Positions 6,942 to 13,686 of a DNA stretch of 14,102 nucleotides are shown here, one piece after another; position 1 is the first letter of the stretch, and each line of letters starts with the position of its first letter. Where the stretch lies: contig JAJXXN010000241.1 in NCBI GenBank assembly GCA_021781075.1, forward strand, positions 1 through 14,102, written 5' to 3'. The position numbers were made by a program, and so were the translations under genes. The DNA comes from Acidobacteriota bacterium. GTDB lineage: Bacteria; Acidobacteriota; Terriglobia; Terriglobales; Acidobacteriaceae. The notes beneath the pieces are model-generated. The model had not been told where the DNA came from. It was given only the letters and a program-made list of their open reading frames with translations, and did not search any database.

Positions 6942-8564
6942 ATGAGGAATCTCCGGCCAGCAGCAGGAATCATTGCCGCCTTTTTTGTCATTGCCCCACT
7001 CGCTGCGCAATATGGCACGATGGGCGAGTCAGGGATCGGTTCAACCCGTGGCGCCTACATGCGGCCCGCAACTCCCGCCGCCCGCGCAGAGGATGCCTTC
7101 TACCGCGCCGCATCCGACGGACCACTGGCGGTGCGAGCTTTTCTTGACCAGTTTCCCAAGGGCGCCGACCTGCATATTCATCTTGCGGGCTCGGTGTATG
7201 CCGAGCAGATGATCCACGCCGCGGCCGAGGACGGCCTGTGCATTGACCCTGTTGCGCTGCGCTTTGTGAAGCCAGGCGCAGAGAATGCGAATTGCGCCTC
7301 TCCGCTGTTGCCGGCCACGGAGCTCGACGGCAACCGTGTGGGTGCCAACCAGGCGCTCTATGACAAATTGATTGATTCTTTCTCCATGCGCAGTTATGTG
7401 CCCACCACGGGTTGGTCAGGCCACGACCAGTTCTTCTCCACCTTTGAGAAGTTCAGCGGCCTCAACAAAACGCATACCGGCGAGTGGGTCAACGAACTGA
7501 CAAGGCTGAGCGCCATGCAGAACCAGCAGTATGACGAGCTGATGCAGACCCCGCCTTTTGGCCACGCGGCCAAACTCGGCTATCAATTCGGTTGGCCGGC
7601 AACGCCGGATTTTGCCGCACTGCGTGAGAAGCTCCTCGCCGCCGGCCTCCGTGACGAGGTTGCGGAGGGCCTCTCCGAGCCGATCGAGGCCAACAAGCAC
7701 TGGCATGACCTGGCCAAGTGCGGCTCACCCGAGGCCGAACCGCAATGCAAGGTCGAGGTGCGCTACATTTATCAGATCCTGCGCGGCAACCCGCCCGAGC
7801 AGGTCTTTGCGCAAACGCTGCTCGGCTTTGAGACGGTTTCAAAAGCGCAGGCAGAGCACGAGGACACCTGGGTCGGCATCAACTTTGTGATGCCCGAGGA
7901 CGGCTACCTCTCCATGCGTGATTACACGCTGCAGATGCAAATGCTCGATTACCTGCATTCGGTTTATCCAACCGTCCACATCTCGCTGCACGCCGGCGAA
8001 CTCGCCCCCGGGCTCGTCCCGCCCGAGGGGCTGCGCTTCCACATCCGGCAGGCCGTGGAACTGGGCCACGCCGAGCGCATCGGCCACGGCGTTGACGTGA
8101 TGTATGAGCGCGATGCCGAGGGGCTGTTGAAAGAGATGGCGGCGCAACATGTGATGGTCGAAATCAACCTCAGCTCGAATGACGGAATCCTCGGCGTCGC
8201 GGGGGAGATGCACCCGCTGCACACCTACATGGAGGCCGGTGTGCCGGTCGCGCTTTCAACCGATGATGAGGGCGTCAGCCGCATTGACATCACCAACGAG
8301 TACACGCGCGCGGTGATGGAGCAGGGATTGAATTACGCCGCGCTCAAGCAAATGGCGCGCACCGGCATGGAACACAGTTTTTTGCCTGGTGCCGGCTTGT
8401 GGGCCGCTCCGGACGATTTCACCAAGCGCAATGGCGCCTGTGCAAAGGCCGACCCGTTGAAACAACCCGATGGAAAATGCAGGCAGTTTCTCAATGCAAA
8501 CCAGAAGGCCGACGCGGAGTGGGAGCTGGAAAAAAGACTTGCGGAGTTTGAGGCGAAATTCTGA
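6942..8564 (+). CDS. Secreted adenosine deaminase, ADGF/CECR1-like
   Basis: A 540-residue zinc metallo-deaminase that would convert adenosine (and probably deoxyadenosine) to inosine outside the cytoplasm. Residues 1-22 form a signal peptide. The amidohydrolase-barrel motifs are all present: HIH at 78-80 (metal ligands) in KGADLHIHLAGS, HAGE at 350-353 (metal-ligand His, catalytic Glu), the RIGHG histidine H382, SSND at 411-414, and STDDEG at 439-444 with metal-binding Asp. The length and the long insertion between the first and second motifs fit the ADGF/extracellular subfamily better than the cytoplasmic Add enzymes of about 340 residues. AGGA lies only a few bases before the ATG, an unusually tight spacing, but the signal peptide supports this start. 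It stands alone between a tRNA and a convergent gene. It may serve purine salvage from external nucleosides. Confidence 0.9.
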   Translation: MRNLRPAAGIIAAFFVIAPLAAQYGTMGESGIGSTRGAYMRPATPAARAEDAFYRAASDGPLAVRAFLDQFPKGADLHIHLAGSVYAEQMIHAAAEDGLCIDPVALRFVKPGAENANCASPLLPATELDGNRVGANQALYDKLIDSFSMRSYVPTTGWSGHDQFFSTFEKFSGLNKTHTGEWVNELTRLSAMQNQQYDELMQTPPFGHAAKLGYQFGWPATPDFAALREKLLAAGLRDEVAEGLSEPIEANKHWHDLAKCGSPEAEPQCKVEVRYIYQILRGNPPEQVFAQTLLGFETVSKAQAEHEDTWVGINFVMPEDGYLSMRDYTLQMQMLDYLHSVYPTVHISLHAGELAPGLVPPEGLRFHIRQAVELGHAERIGHGVDVMYERDAEGLLKEMAAQHVMVEINLSSNDGILGVAGEMHPLHTYMEAGVPVALSTDDEGVSRIDITNEYTRAVMEQGLNYAALKQMARTGMEHSFLPGAGLWAAPDDFTKRNGACAKADPLKQPDGKCRQFLNANQKADAEWELEKRLAEFEAKF

Positions 8565-8585
8565 GGACGGAACCAAGGATACAGT

Positions 8586-8615
8586 TGCGCGCCCATGCCG
8601 GGGCATCGGCGCGCA
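8586..8615. terminator. Strong hairpin between convergent genes, possible bidirectional terminator
   Basis: Outer arms TGCGCGCC (8586-8593) and GGCGCGCA (8608-8615), one C-C mismatch, and inner arms ATGCC/GGCAT form a nearly perfect 30-base hairpin. It sits in the 88-bp gap after the adenosine deaminase gene and after the TPR gene on the other strand. Neither side has a T-run, so classical intrinsic termination is unproven. Confidence 0.45.
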
Positions 8616-8652
8616 TCACTGAATCCAACAGCCTGCTCTTCGGCCAACCGCC

Positions 8653-9396
8653 CTACGGCTTCACGATCTTTGCCAGCCGTGGATCCTTCCACAAAGGTGC
8701 GAAGGCCTGGTCGGTATAAACGTCGTGAAGGTTGTGGTAATTCAGCTCCTTGGCCCGGCCCAGATAATCCAGCGCACCCTCCGAATTGTTGCGCTGGATA
8801 TACAGCTTGGCAATCAGGTAGTCAATGCGGGCCCGCTGTTCCGGGGTATAGATTTGCGCCTGCACCCCGCCCGGGCTCGTGCTCAGCACGTCGGCGTCCA
8901 GTTCCAGCGCGCGTGTGTACTCGTTCATGGCCCGGGGCACTTCGTGCATCCCCAGCCAGGCTTCGGCCAGGTTCAAATGCGTATGTGCATTCTCCTCGTC
9001 CAGCGCCAGGGCCTGCTTCAGGTAGTCGACCGCGGACTTGTATTTCTTGTCCAGAATGTCCACCACGCCGAGGTTGTTCATGGCGTTGAATAACTTTGGG
9101 TCGTACTGCAACGACTTTAAAAAGGACTTGCGCGCATGCTTGTAGTCTTTCAGCCTTAGCTGTGAGACGCCCAGTTTGTTGTACAAGACGGCGTTTTCCC
9201 GGTCAAAGCGCAGGGCCTTTTCATAGTGGCTGACCGACGATTCAAAATCCTTGTTTTGCTGCGCTTGGTCGCCCTTTGCCTCTTCCGCGCGGGCCTCAGT
9301 CAATTTGTCGTTTGCGATGGTTTTCTGGGCGCCGACCAACTGCGCCACGCCACCCAAGAGTGTTGCCACCACCAACATCAATGCCAGTTTCTTCAT
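8653..9396 (-). CDS. Secreted TPR-repeat protein
   Basis: A 247-residue exported scaffold protein with no enzyme signature. Residues 1-23 form a signal peptide (MKK start, hydrophobic core, VGA before Q); there is no lipobox cysteine. Four consecutive tetratricopeptide repeats cover about residues 36-169, with the usual small/aromatic pattern (YEKALRFDRENAVLYNKLG, FNAMNNLGVV, YLKQALALD, YTRALELD). A fifth, diverged repeat is at about 190-221. The C-terminal tail (QAFAPLWKDPRLAKIV) is a type often seen after TPRs in Acidobacteria. I chose ATG 9396 because AAGGGGG stands about 5 bases before it and the signal peptide begins there; an upstream start at 9450 would bury the signal. It is divergent from the malectin-like gene. 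TPRs mediate protein-protein contacts; the partner is unknown. Confidence 0.85.
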   Translation of the reverse strand: MKKLALMLVVATLLGGVAQLVGAQKTIANDKLTEARAEEAKGDQAQQNKDFESSVSHYEKALRFDRENAVLYNKLGVSQLRLKDYKHARKSFLKSLQYDPKLFNAMNNLGVVDILDKKYKSAVDYLKQALALDEENAHTHLNLAEAWLGMHEVPRAMNEYTRALELDADVLSTSPGGVQAQIYTPEQRARIDYLIAKLYIQRNNSEGALDYLGRAKELNYHNLHDVYTDQAFAPLWKDPRLAKIVKP

Positions 9397-9583
9397 AAAT
9401 CCCCCTTTTCCTGGGCGTTCTTGCTGCCCATGCGATCGTCTCCAGTACAACGCGGAATTCAGCCCGCCGCAACGCTATACTCGCTACGTGACGGTAGCTT
9501 ACAGGTTAAATGCCCTGAAATTCTTTCAATGCCTATTATTTAGAGTCTTGCTTCACCGCCAGCCTGACGCCGGATTGCGGGGG

Positions 9584-9623
9584 GTTACACACCGTTACAT
9601 GGGTATTTTGAGCACTTGCTCAA
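9584..9623. promoter_or_regulatory. Repeat cluster upstream of the malectin-like gene
   Basis: GTTACA occurs at 9584-9589 and 9594-9599, spaced by 10 bases (one helical turn). TTGAGC/GCTCAA (9608-9613 and 9618-9623) forms a perfect inverted repeat around ACTT, 60 bases before the start codon at 9684. This sits in the 287-bp gap between divergent genes and looks like a regulator-binding region, but no known motif is recognised. Confidence 0.35.
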
Positions 9624-9683
9624 CCGTTAACATCTGGTCAAAAGCCAGTGCCGGAGTAACATTACAATCAACCCGGAGGCCGA

Positions 9684-11186
9684 ATGGCGGTAAAGAACGA
9701 AATTAGGACGGCTAGCATGGACGCTTGGCGTGAAGAACTGGAAACAGTGCTTCAGTCAGTGCACTTCCGCAATGCGCCACAGCTTGCCCGCCTGCTCACG
9801 TATCTTTGTCAAAAACTGTTTGCGGGCGAGTCTGGTCAAATAAAAGAATACTCAATCGGTATTGATGTATTCCAACGCGGCGAGAATTTTGACCAGAACT
9901 CCGACTCGATTGTGCGTGTTGAGGCCAACCGGTTGCGCAAGCGGCTCTCGGAGTACTACGCCGGCCCCGGTGCCATGCATCGGCTGCGCATCGTGATCCC
10001 GGTAGGGCAATACGTCCCACAATTTGATGAGGCCGCCAAGGTGGAAGAGGTGGCCCCAGTTCCAAAGCACGGCATGCCACGCTGGATTTGGTGGTTGGCC
10101 GCCGCGTTCTCGCTTCTGGCGCTGGGTTTCGGGGTTGCTCGCCTGCTCCCACGGCTTGGCAGGCAGGCGGAAACGGCCTCCGCGGCATACCCCGCCACCG
10201 CGCAACAGGACGAAACCCAGTTGGGCCCTCCTGCCGGGGAAGAAGTGCGCATTCTGGCCGGTTCCAGTCGCAGTTTTGTTGATCATGCGGGCAAGCTGTG
10301 GAGCGCCGACAAATGGTTTGACGGCGGCACGGCTGTGAAAAGCACCGCGTTGCAGATATGGCGCACCCAGGACCCCGATTTTTATCGCACCAGCCGCCAG
10401 GGGCAATTCCATTATGCAATCCCGCTCAAACAGGGCATATATGAGCTGCGATTGCATTTTGCTGAAACCGAGTTCGGCCCGGAGCTGACCGGCACCGGCG
10501 CCGAGGGCAACCGCATTTTCACCATCCGCGCCAACGGCAAGAACCTACTTAGCCGGTTTGACATTGCCGCCGACGCTGGCGCAAGCCGCACCGCCGATGT
10601 GAAGGTTTTTACCGGCATCTCGCCCGCCGCCGATGGATTCCTGCGCCTGGATTTTTCAGGCAACAACGGCAGCCAGGCAGCCCTTTCCGCCATTGAAATT
10701 CTTCCCGGCTTTGTGGGGCACATCCGCCCCGTGCGACTCTTGGCGAGGCAAACCCCCTACTACTCCAACGACAGCCGATGGTGGAGCCCCGACAATTATT
10801 TCCTCGGCGGCCAAATCACGGCCTACCCCACCCCGGTCACCGGCAGCGACGACCCGGAACTCTACGAGACCGAGCGCTGGGGGAATTTTTCCTACGCCAT
10901 TCCCGTCACCCCGGGAAGGTACACAATCACCCTCTTTTTTGCCGCGCGCCGCGGAGATGGGAACTCCTCGTTGCCCAACGTTGCGGCAGCCCATGTTTTT
11001 GATGTGTATTGCGACGGCAAAGCGCTGCTGCGCCACTTTGACCTGGCCCAGGAAGCCCACCCAGGCGACGTGGTCCAACGCAAATTCACCGGCCTCGTGC
11101 CGAATGCGCAGGGCAAGCTGCTGCTCAGCTTTGTCCCTGTCGATGGCTACGCCGCCATCACCGGCATCGAGGTGGTGCCGCAGTAA
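9684..11186 (+). CDS. Membrane protein with cytoplasmic winged-helix-like domain and two malectin-like domains
   Basis: A 500-residue protein that appears to cross the membrane once. Residues about 10-116 resemble a winged-helix-like domain common at the N-terminus of Acidobacteria regulators and TPR proteins (FRNAPQLARLLTYLCQ, IKEYSIGIDVFQR, SIVRVEANRLRKRLSEYY, VIPVGQYVPQF). A hydrophobic segment follows at about 132-155. The remainder, outside the membrane, holds two malectin-like beta-sandwiches at about 187-341 and 350-498, each starting near a WSxDxxFxGG pattern and ending with xIEILP or xIEVVP; malectin folds bind carbohydrate. The layout suggests a one-component transmembrane sensor that reads external sugar and acts on DNA or a partner inside. 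That is an inference; no DNA-binding test can be made from sequence. GGAGG lies 4 bases before the ATG. Confidence is good for the domain plan. Confidence 0.8.
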   Translation: MAVKNEIRTASMDAWREELETVLQSVHFRNAPQLARLLTYLCQKLFAGESGQIKEYSIGIDVFQRGENFDQNSDSIVRVEANRLRKRLSEYYAGPGAMHRLRIVIPVGQYVPQFDEAAKVEEVAPVPKHGMPRWIWWLAAAFSLLALGFGVARLLPRLGRQAETASAAYPATAQQDETQLGPPAGEEVRILAGSSRSFVDHAGKLWSADKWFDGGTAVKSTALQIWRTQDPDFYRTSRQGQFHYAIPLKQGIYELRLHFAETEFGPELTGTGAEGNRIFTIRANGKNLLSRFDIAADAGASRTADVKVFTGISPAADGFLRLDFSGNNGSQAALSAIEILPGFVGHIRPVRLLARQTPYYSNDSRWWSPDNYFLGGQITAYPTPVTGSDDPELYETERWGNFSYAIPVTPGRYTITLFFAARRGDGNSSLPNVAAAHVFDVYCDGKALLRHFDLAQEAHPGDVVQRKFTGLVPNAQGKLLLSFVPVDGYAAITGIEVVPQ

Positions 11187-11213
11187 ATGGGCGACCGCGG
11201 ACAATGGAGTGAA

Positions 11214-11231
11214 TCCACCATCACCGGTGGA
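11214..11231. terminator. Small hairpin between convergent genes
   Basis: TCCACC (11214-11219) and GGTGGA (11226-11231) pair perfectly around 6 bases, in the 87-bp gap between the ends of the malectin-like gene and the greB gene. There is no T-run on either strand, so a terminator role is only possible. Confidence 0.25.
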
Positions 11232-11273
11232 AATCCTTGCGTGGGCCAAGTGCATCTGCAACCCACCCGCTGC

Positions 11274-11879
11274 TTATGAGCGTCGCCTTGATGGTTCCCG
11301 GGCTTCGGCGACCGAGCCGACTGGTTCACGGAACGGTTCCACATCAATGCGTTCGTAGCGTACTTCCAGGATTGTAAGCTTCTCTGTCCTGCCCGGTGCG
11401 CGGAGCATCACGTCGTCACCCTCTGCGGACTTCAGCAAGGCGCGCCCGAGCGGCGAGACCCAACTGATATGGTTGCGGTTCAGGTCGACTTCATCCGTGC
11501 CTACGATGCACACTTTGCGCTCAGCCCCGGTGGCATCAGCGTAGAGCACGGTTGCGCCGAAATATGCCCTGGACTGCGCCTGTGCCGACCGCGGGGCTTC
11601 CGGGTCCACCACTTCCGCGGCTTCAATGCGCTTGGAGAGAAAGCGAATGCGGCCATCAATCTGTCGCAGCCGCCGCTTGCTGTACTGGTAATCCGCGTTT
11701 TCACTGCGATCGCCGTTGCCGGCAGCCCAGGCCACCACCTCCGTCACGGCCGGGCGGTCCTTGGTGAGCAGAAAGTGATGCTCGTCTTTGAGGCGCTCGA
11801 GCCCGCCCGGGGTGATGTAGTTCTTTGCGTGGACAGCCGGGGCGTCCGGCGCAGGCCTTCTCGTGAACCCTTTCCGCAT
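11274..11879 (-). CDS. greB: Transcription elongation (transcript cleavage) factor GreB
   Basis: A 201-residue cytoplasmic factor that enters the RNA polymerase secondary channel and triggers cleavage of backtracked RNA. Residues about 19-93 form the antiparallel coiled coil, with YITPGGLERL at the start and the tip sequence NGDRSENADYQY at 55-66; D57 and E60 match the acidic tip residues that hold the second metal in Gre factors. The basic stretch SKRRLRQIDGRIRFLSKR and the VVD ending the coiled coil are GreB rather than GreA features. Residues about 100-175 form the FKBP-like C-terminal domain (WVSPLGRALL, VMLRAPG). It is longer than the roughly 158 residues of E. coli GreB because of an 18-residue basic N-terminal extension and an Arg/Ser-rich tail of about 26. 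GAGG lies 9 bases before the ATG. It is divergent from the glycosyltransferase gene. Confidence 0.92.
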   Translation of the reverse strand: MRKGFTRRPAPDAPAVHAKNYITPGGLERLKDEHHFLLTKDRPAVTEVVAWAAGNGDRSENADYQYSKRRLRQIDGRIRFLSKRIEAAEVVDPEAPRSAQAQSRAYFGATVLYADATGAERKVCIVGTDEVDLNRNHISWVSPLGRALLKSAEGDDVMLRAPGRTEKLTILEVRYERIDVEPFREPVGSVAEAREPSRRRS

Positions 11880-12131
11880 TCAATCAATCCTCATCTTGTT
11901 CATCCCGGCGGCGCGCAGGCGAGTGACCGCTCGAAATCAATGCGGATCGGCTTCGAAGGAGAATGCCGCAGGCCATCCGCCCCCATTGCGTTATTGCTTT
12001 GCGACCCTGAGCGATTTTCTCACGTTTCAGCAATGCTCAGCGATTCTGACCGGCATCCCCACCCCGTTCATCATTTTCCCGCCTCCGGTCATTTACCCTG
12101 TTGGGGTAGCTCAAGTGGGAGCCCTCGAACA

Positions 12132-13421
12132 GTGCGCATCGTCTTATCGAATATTGGAACCTTTGGCGACATCAACCCTCTGATTGCACTTTCACTGGAA
12201 CTGAAGCGGCGCGGCCACACGCCCGTGCTCGCGCTGCCAAATGTGTACCGTGAAAAAATCGAGCCGCTGGGGCTGGAGTTTCACGCGGTGCGGCCCGACC
12301 TTGACCCGAAGAACACGATCCTGGCCGAGATGGTCTACGACGTGAAGAAGGGAACCGAGCGCGGTTTGCGCGAGTTCCTGTTCCCGGTGCTGCGCCAGAC
12401 CTACGTCGACCTGCTGGCCGCCGCCACAAAGCCCGTGCGCGCCGACCTGCTGCTCCTCGGTGAGCTGAATTACGCCGGGCCGATTGTGGCCGAGGTCACC
12501 GGAATCCCTTGGGCGAGTTATGTTCTGGCCCCGTTGAGCTTCTTTTCGGCCTACGACCCGCCGGTGTTGCCGCCCTACCCGAATGTGGCGCGGTTTGACC
12601 ACGCGGTGCCCGGCTTTGGGCACGCCATCAAACGGCTGGCGCGCTTTGTGAGTCGCAAATGGCCGGAGCCAATTTACGAGTTGCGCCGGGAGTTGGGCTT
12701 GGCGCGCGGGTCGAATCCACTCTTTGACGCCAAGCACTCGCCCCACCTGGTGCTTGCCATGTTTTCGCGCGTGCTCGGCGAGGAGCAGAAGGACTGGCCG
12801 GCAAACACGCTCATCACCGGTTTTTGCTTTTACGACGCCGATGCGGGGAATGCGAAGCTGCCTGCGCACCTGGAAGAGTTCATGGCCAAAGGCGAGCCGC
12901 CCGTGGTCTTCACGCTGGGCTCGGCGGCCGTTCTGGCGGCGGGCAAATTTTATGAATACTCGGCGCGGGCGGCGGAGCGGATGGGGGTGCGCGCGGTCCT
13001 TTTGATCGGCTCCGACCCGCGGAACAAAATCTCGCGGAAGTTGCCGGAGTCGATTTGCGTGGCGGAGTATGCGCCCTATTCGGCACTCTTCAAAAAATCG
13101 CGGATGGTGGTGCATCAGGGTGGAGTGGGGACGACGGCGCAGTGCCTGGCGGCGGGCAAGCCGATGCTCATCATGCCCTACTCACACGACCAGCCGGACA
13201 ATGCGCGGCGAATTCGGCGGCTGAAGGTGGGATTGACCATCAACCGCAAGCGCTACTATCCCTGGCGGGTGGTGCGGCGCCTGGCAAAAATGCTGGCAAG
13301 CGCGACGCTGGCGAAACGCGCCGGGCAGGTGGCGCGCCTCTTGGAAAAGGAGAACGGCGTGAAAACGGCCGTGGATGCGCTGGAGGGGTTGTACGAGCGG
13401 ACGCGAAAAAATCCCATTTAA
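12132..13421 (+). CDS. GT-B fold glycosyltransferase, family 1 (UGT/sterol-glucosyltransferase-like)
   Basis: A 429-residue enzyme that would transfer a sugar from a nucleotide donor to a small or lipid acceptor in the cytoplasm or at the membrane face. The N-terminus RIVLSNIGTFGDINPLIALSLEL is the typical first strand and glycine loop of family 1 enzymes. The donor-binding site is clear near the C-terminus: VVHQGGVGTTAQCLAAGKP (H328, GGVG) and HDQPDNA (352-358). The second domain opens with VVFTLGSAAV. I chose GTG 12132, which begins right at the first strand and has GGGAG 10 bases before it; the frame is open for more than 660 bases further upstream, but that part lies antisense to greB and resembles no protein. 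The acceptor is unknown. The stop codon lies inside an 18-bp palindrome. Confidence 0.85.
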   Translation: MRIVLSNIGTFGDINPLIALSLELKRRGHTPVLALPNVYREKIEPLGLEFHAVRPDLDPKNTILAEMVYDVKKGTERGLREFLFPVLRQTYVDLLAAATKPVRADLLLLGELNYAGPIVAEVTGIPWASYVLAPLSFFSAYDPPVLPPYPNVARFDHAVPGFGHAIKRLARFVSRKWPEPIYELRRELGLARGSNPLFDAKHSPHLVLAMFSRVLGEEQKDWPANTLITGFCFYDADAGNAKLPAHLEEFMAKGEPPVVFTLGSAAVLAAGKFYEYSARAAERMGVRAVLLIGSDPRNKISRKLPESICVAEYAPYSALFKKSRMVVHQGGVGTTAQCLAAGKPMLIMPYSHDQPDNARRIRRLKVGLTINRKRYYPWRVVRRLAKMLASATLAKRAGQVARLLEKENGVKTAVDALEGLYERTRKNPI

Positions 13422-13433
13422 ATCGATTTAAAT
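13416..13433. repeat. Perfect 18-bp palindrome over the glycosyltransferase stop codon
   Basis: ATTTAAATCGATTTAAAT reads the same on both strands and is built of two copies of the self-complementary ATTTAAAT around CG. The TAA stop of the glycosyltransferase (13419-13421) lies in the left copy. The AT-rich composition contrasts with the GC-rich gene before it. Confidence 0.9.
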
Positions 13434-13443
13434 CAAATCAAAG

Positions 13444-13470
13444 TGGCGTGGTGAGTGGATTGCCACGTCG
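13444..13470 (+). terminator. Possible hairpin after the glycosyltransferase gene
   Basis: TGGCGTGG (13444-13451) can pair with CCACGTCG (13463-13470) with two G-U pairs and an 11-base loop. No T-run follows, so a role in termination is weakly supported. Confidence 0.25.
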
Positions 13471-13557
13471 CCAGCTTCTTGCGTATCCATCAATATTTCA
13501 GCAGCTTACAAATACAGACCGCATTGTGTTCAACGGAAATTTCATCTCTCACACAAC

Positions 13558-13573
13558 TGTGACAAATGTCACA
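13558..13573. promoter_or_regulatory. CRP-type binding site upstream of the hydrogenase gene
   Basis: TGTGACAAATGTCACA matches TGTGA-N6-TCACA, the Crp half-site consensus, at all ten fixed positions, and its arms are perfect over 6 bp each. It lies 113 bases before the hydrogenase start. A member of the Crp/Fnr family is the expected binder; which one, and its signal, cannot be told. I could not pin a clear -10 element downstream of it. Confidence 0.6.
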
Positions 13574-13686
13574 TCGTGTTGCATCGAGCTCTAGTTATTG
13601 TCGCAACTACTTATCGGGCATCTTTGTATTCCCGCCAGTCGGCGCGAATCGAAGCTGGCTCTGTGTCCATATCCAGCGAGGAAAAT

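Noticed and set aside
9397..9450. Upstream start extending the TPR protein by 18 residues
   Set aside because: The AAGGGGG ribosome binding site and the signal peptide both point to ATG 9396.
9796..10457. Minus-strand frames of about 200 residues inside the malectin-like gene
   Set aside because: No recognisable domain, and the plus strand has a good ribosome binding site and a coherent domain order.
11469..12131. Open reading frame running 663 bases upstream of, and in frame with, the glycosyltransferase
   Set aside because: Most of it is antisense to greB, its translation resembles no protein, and the glycosyltransferase fold starts cleanly at GTG 12132 with a ribosome binding site.
12192..13115. 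307-residue minus-strand frame inside the glycosyltransferase gene
   Set aside because: Arg/His/Gln-rich translation typical of an antisense frame; the plus strand carries clear GT-B motifs.
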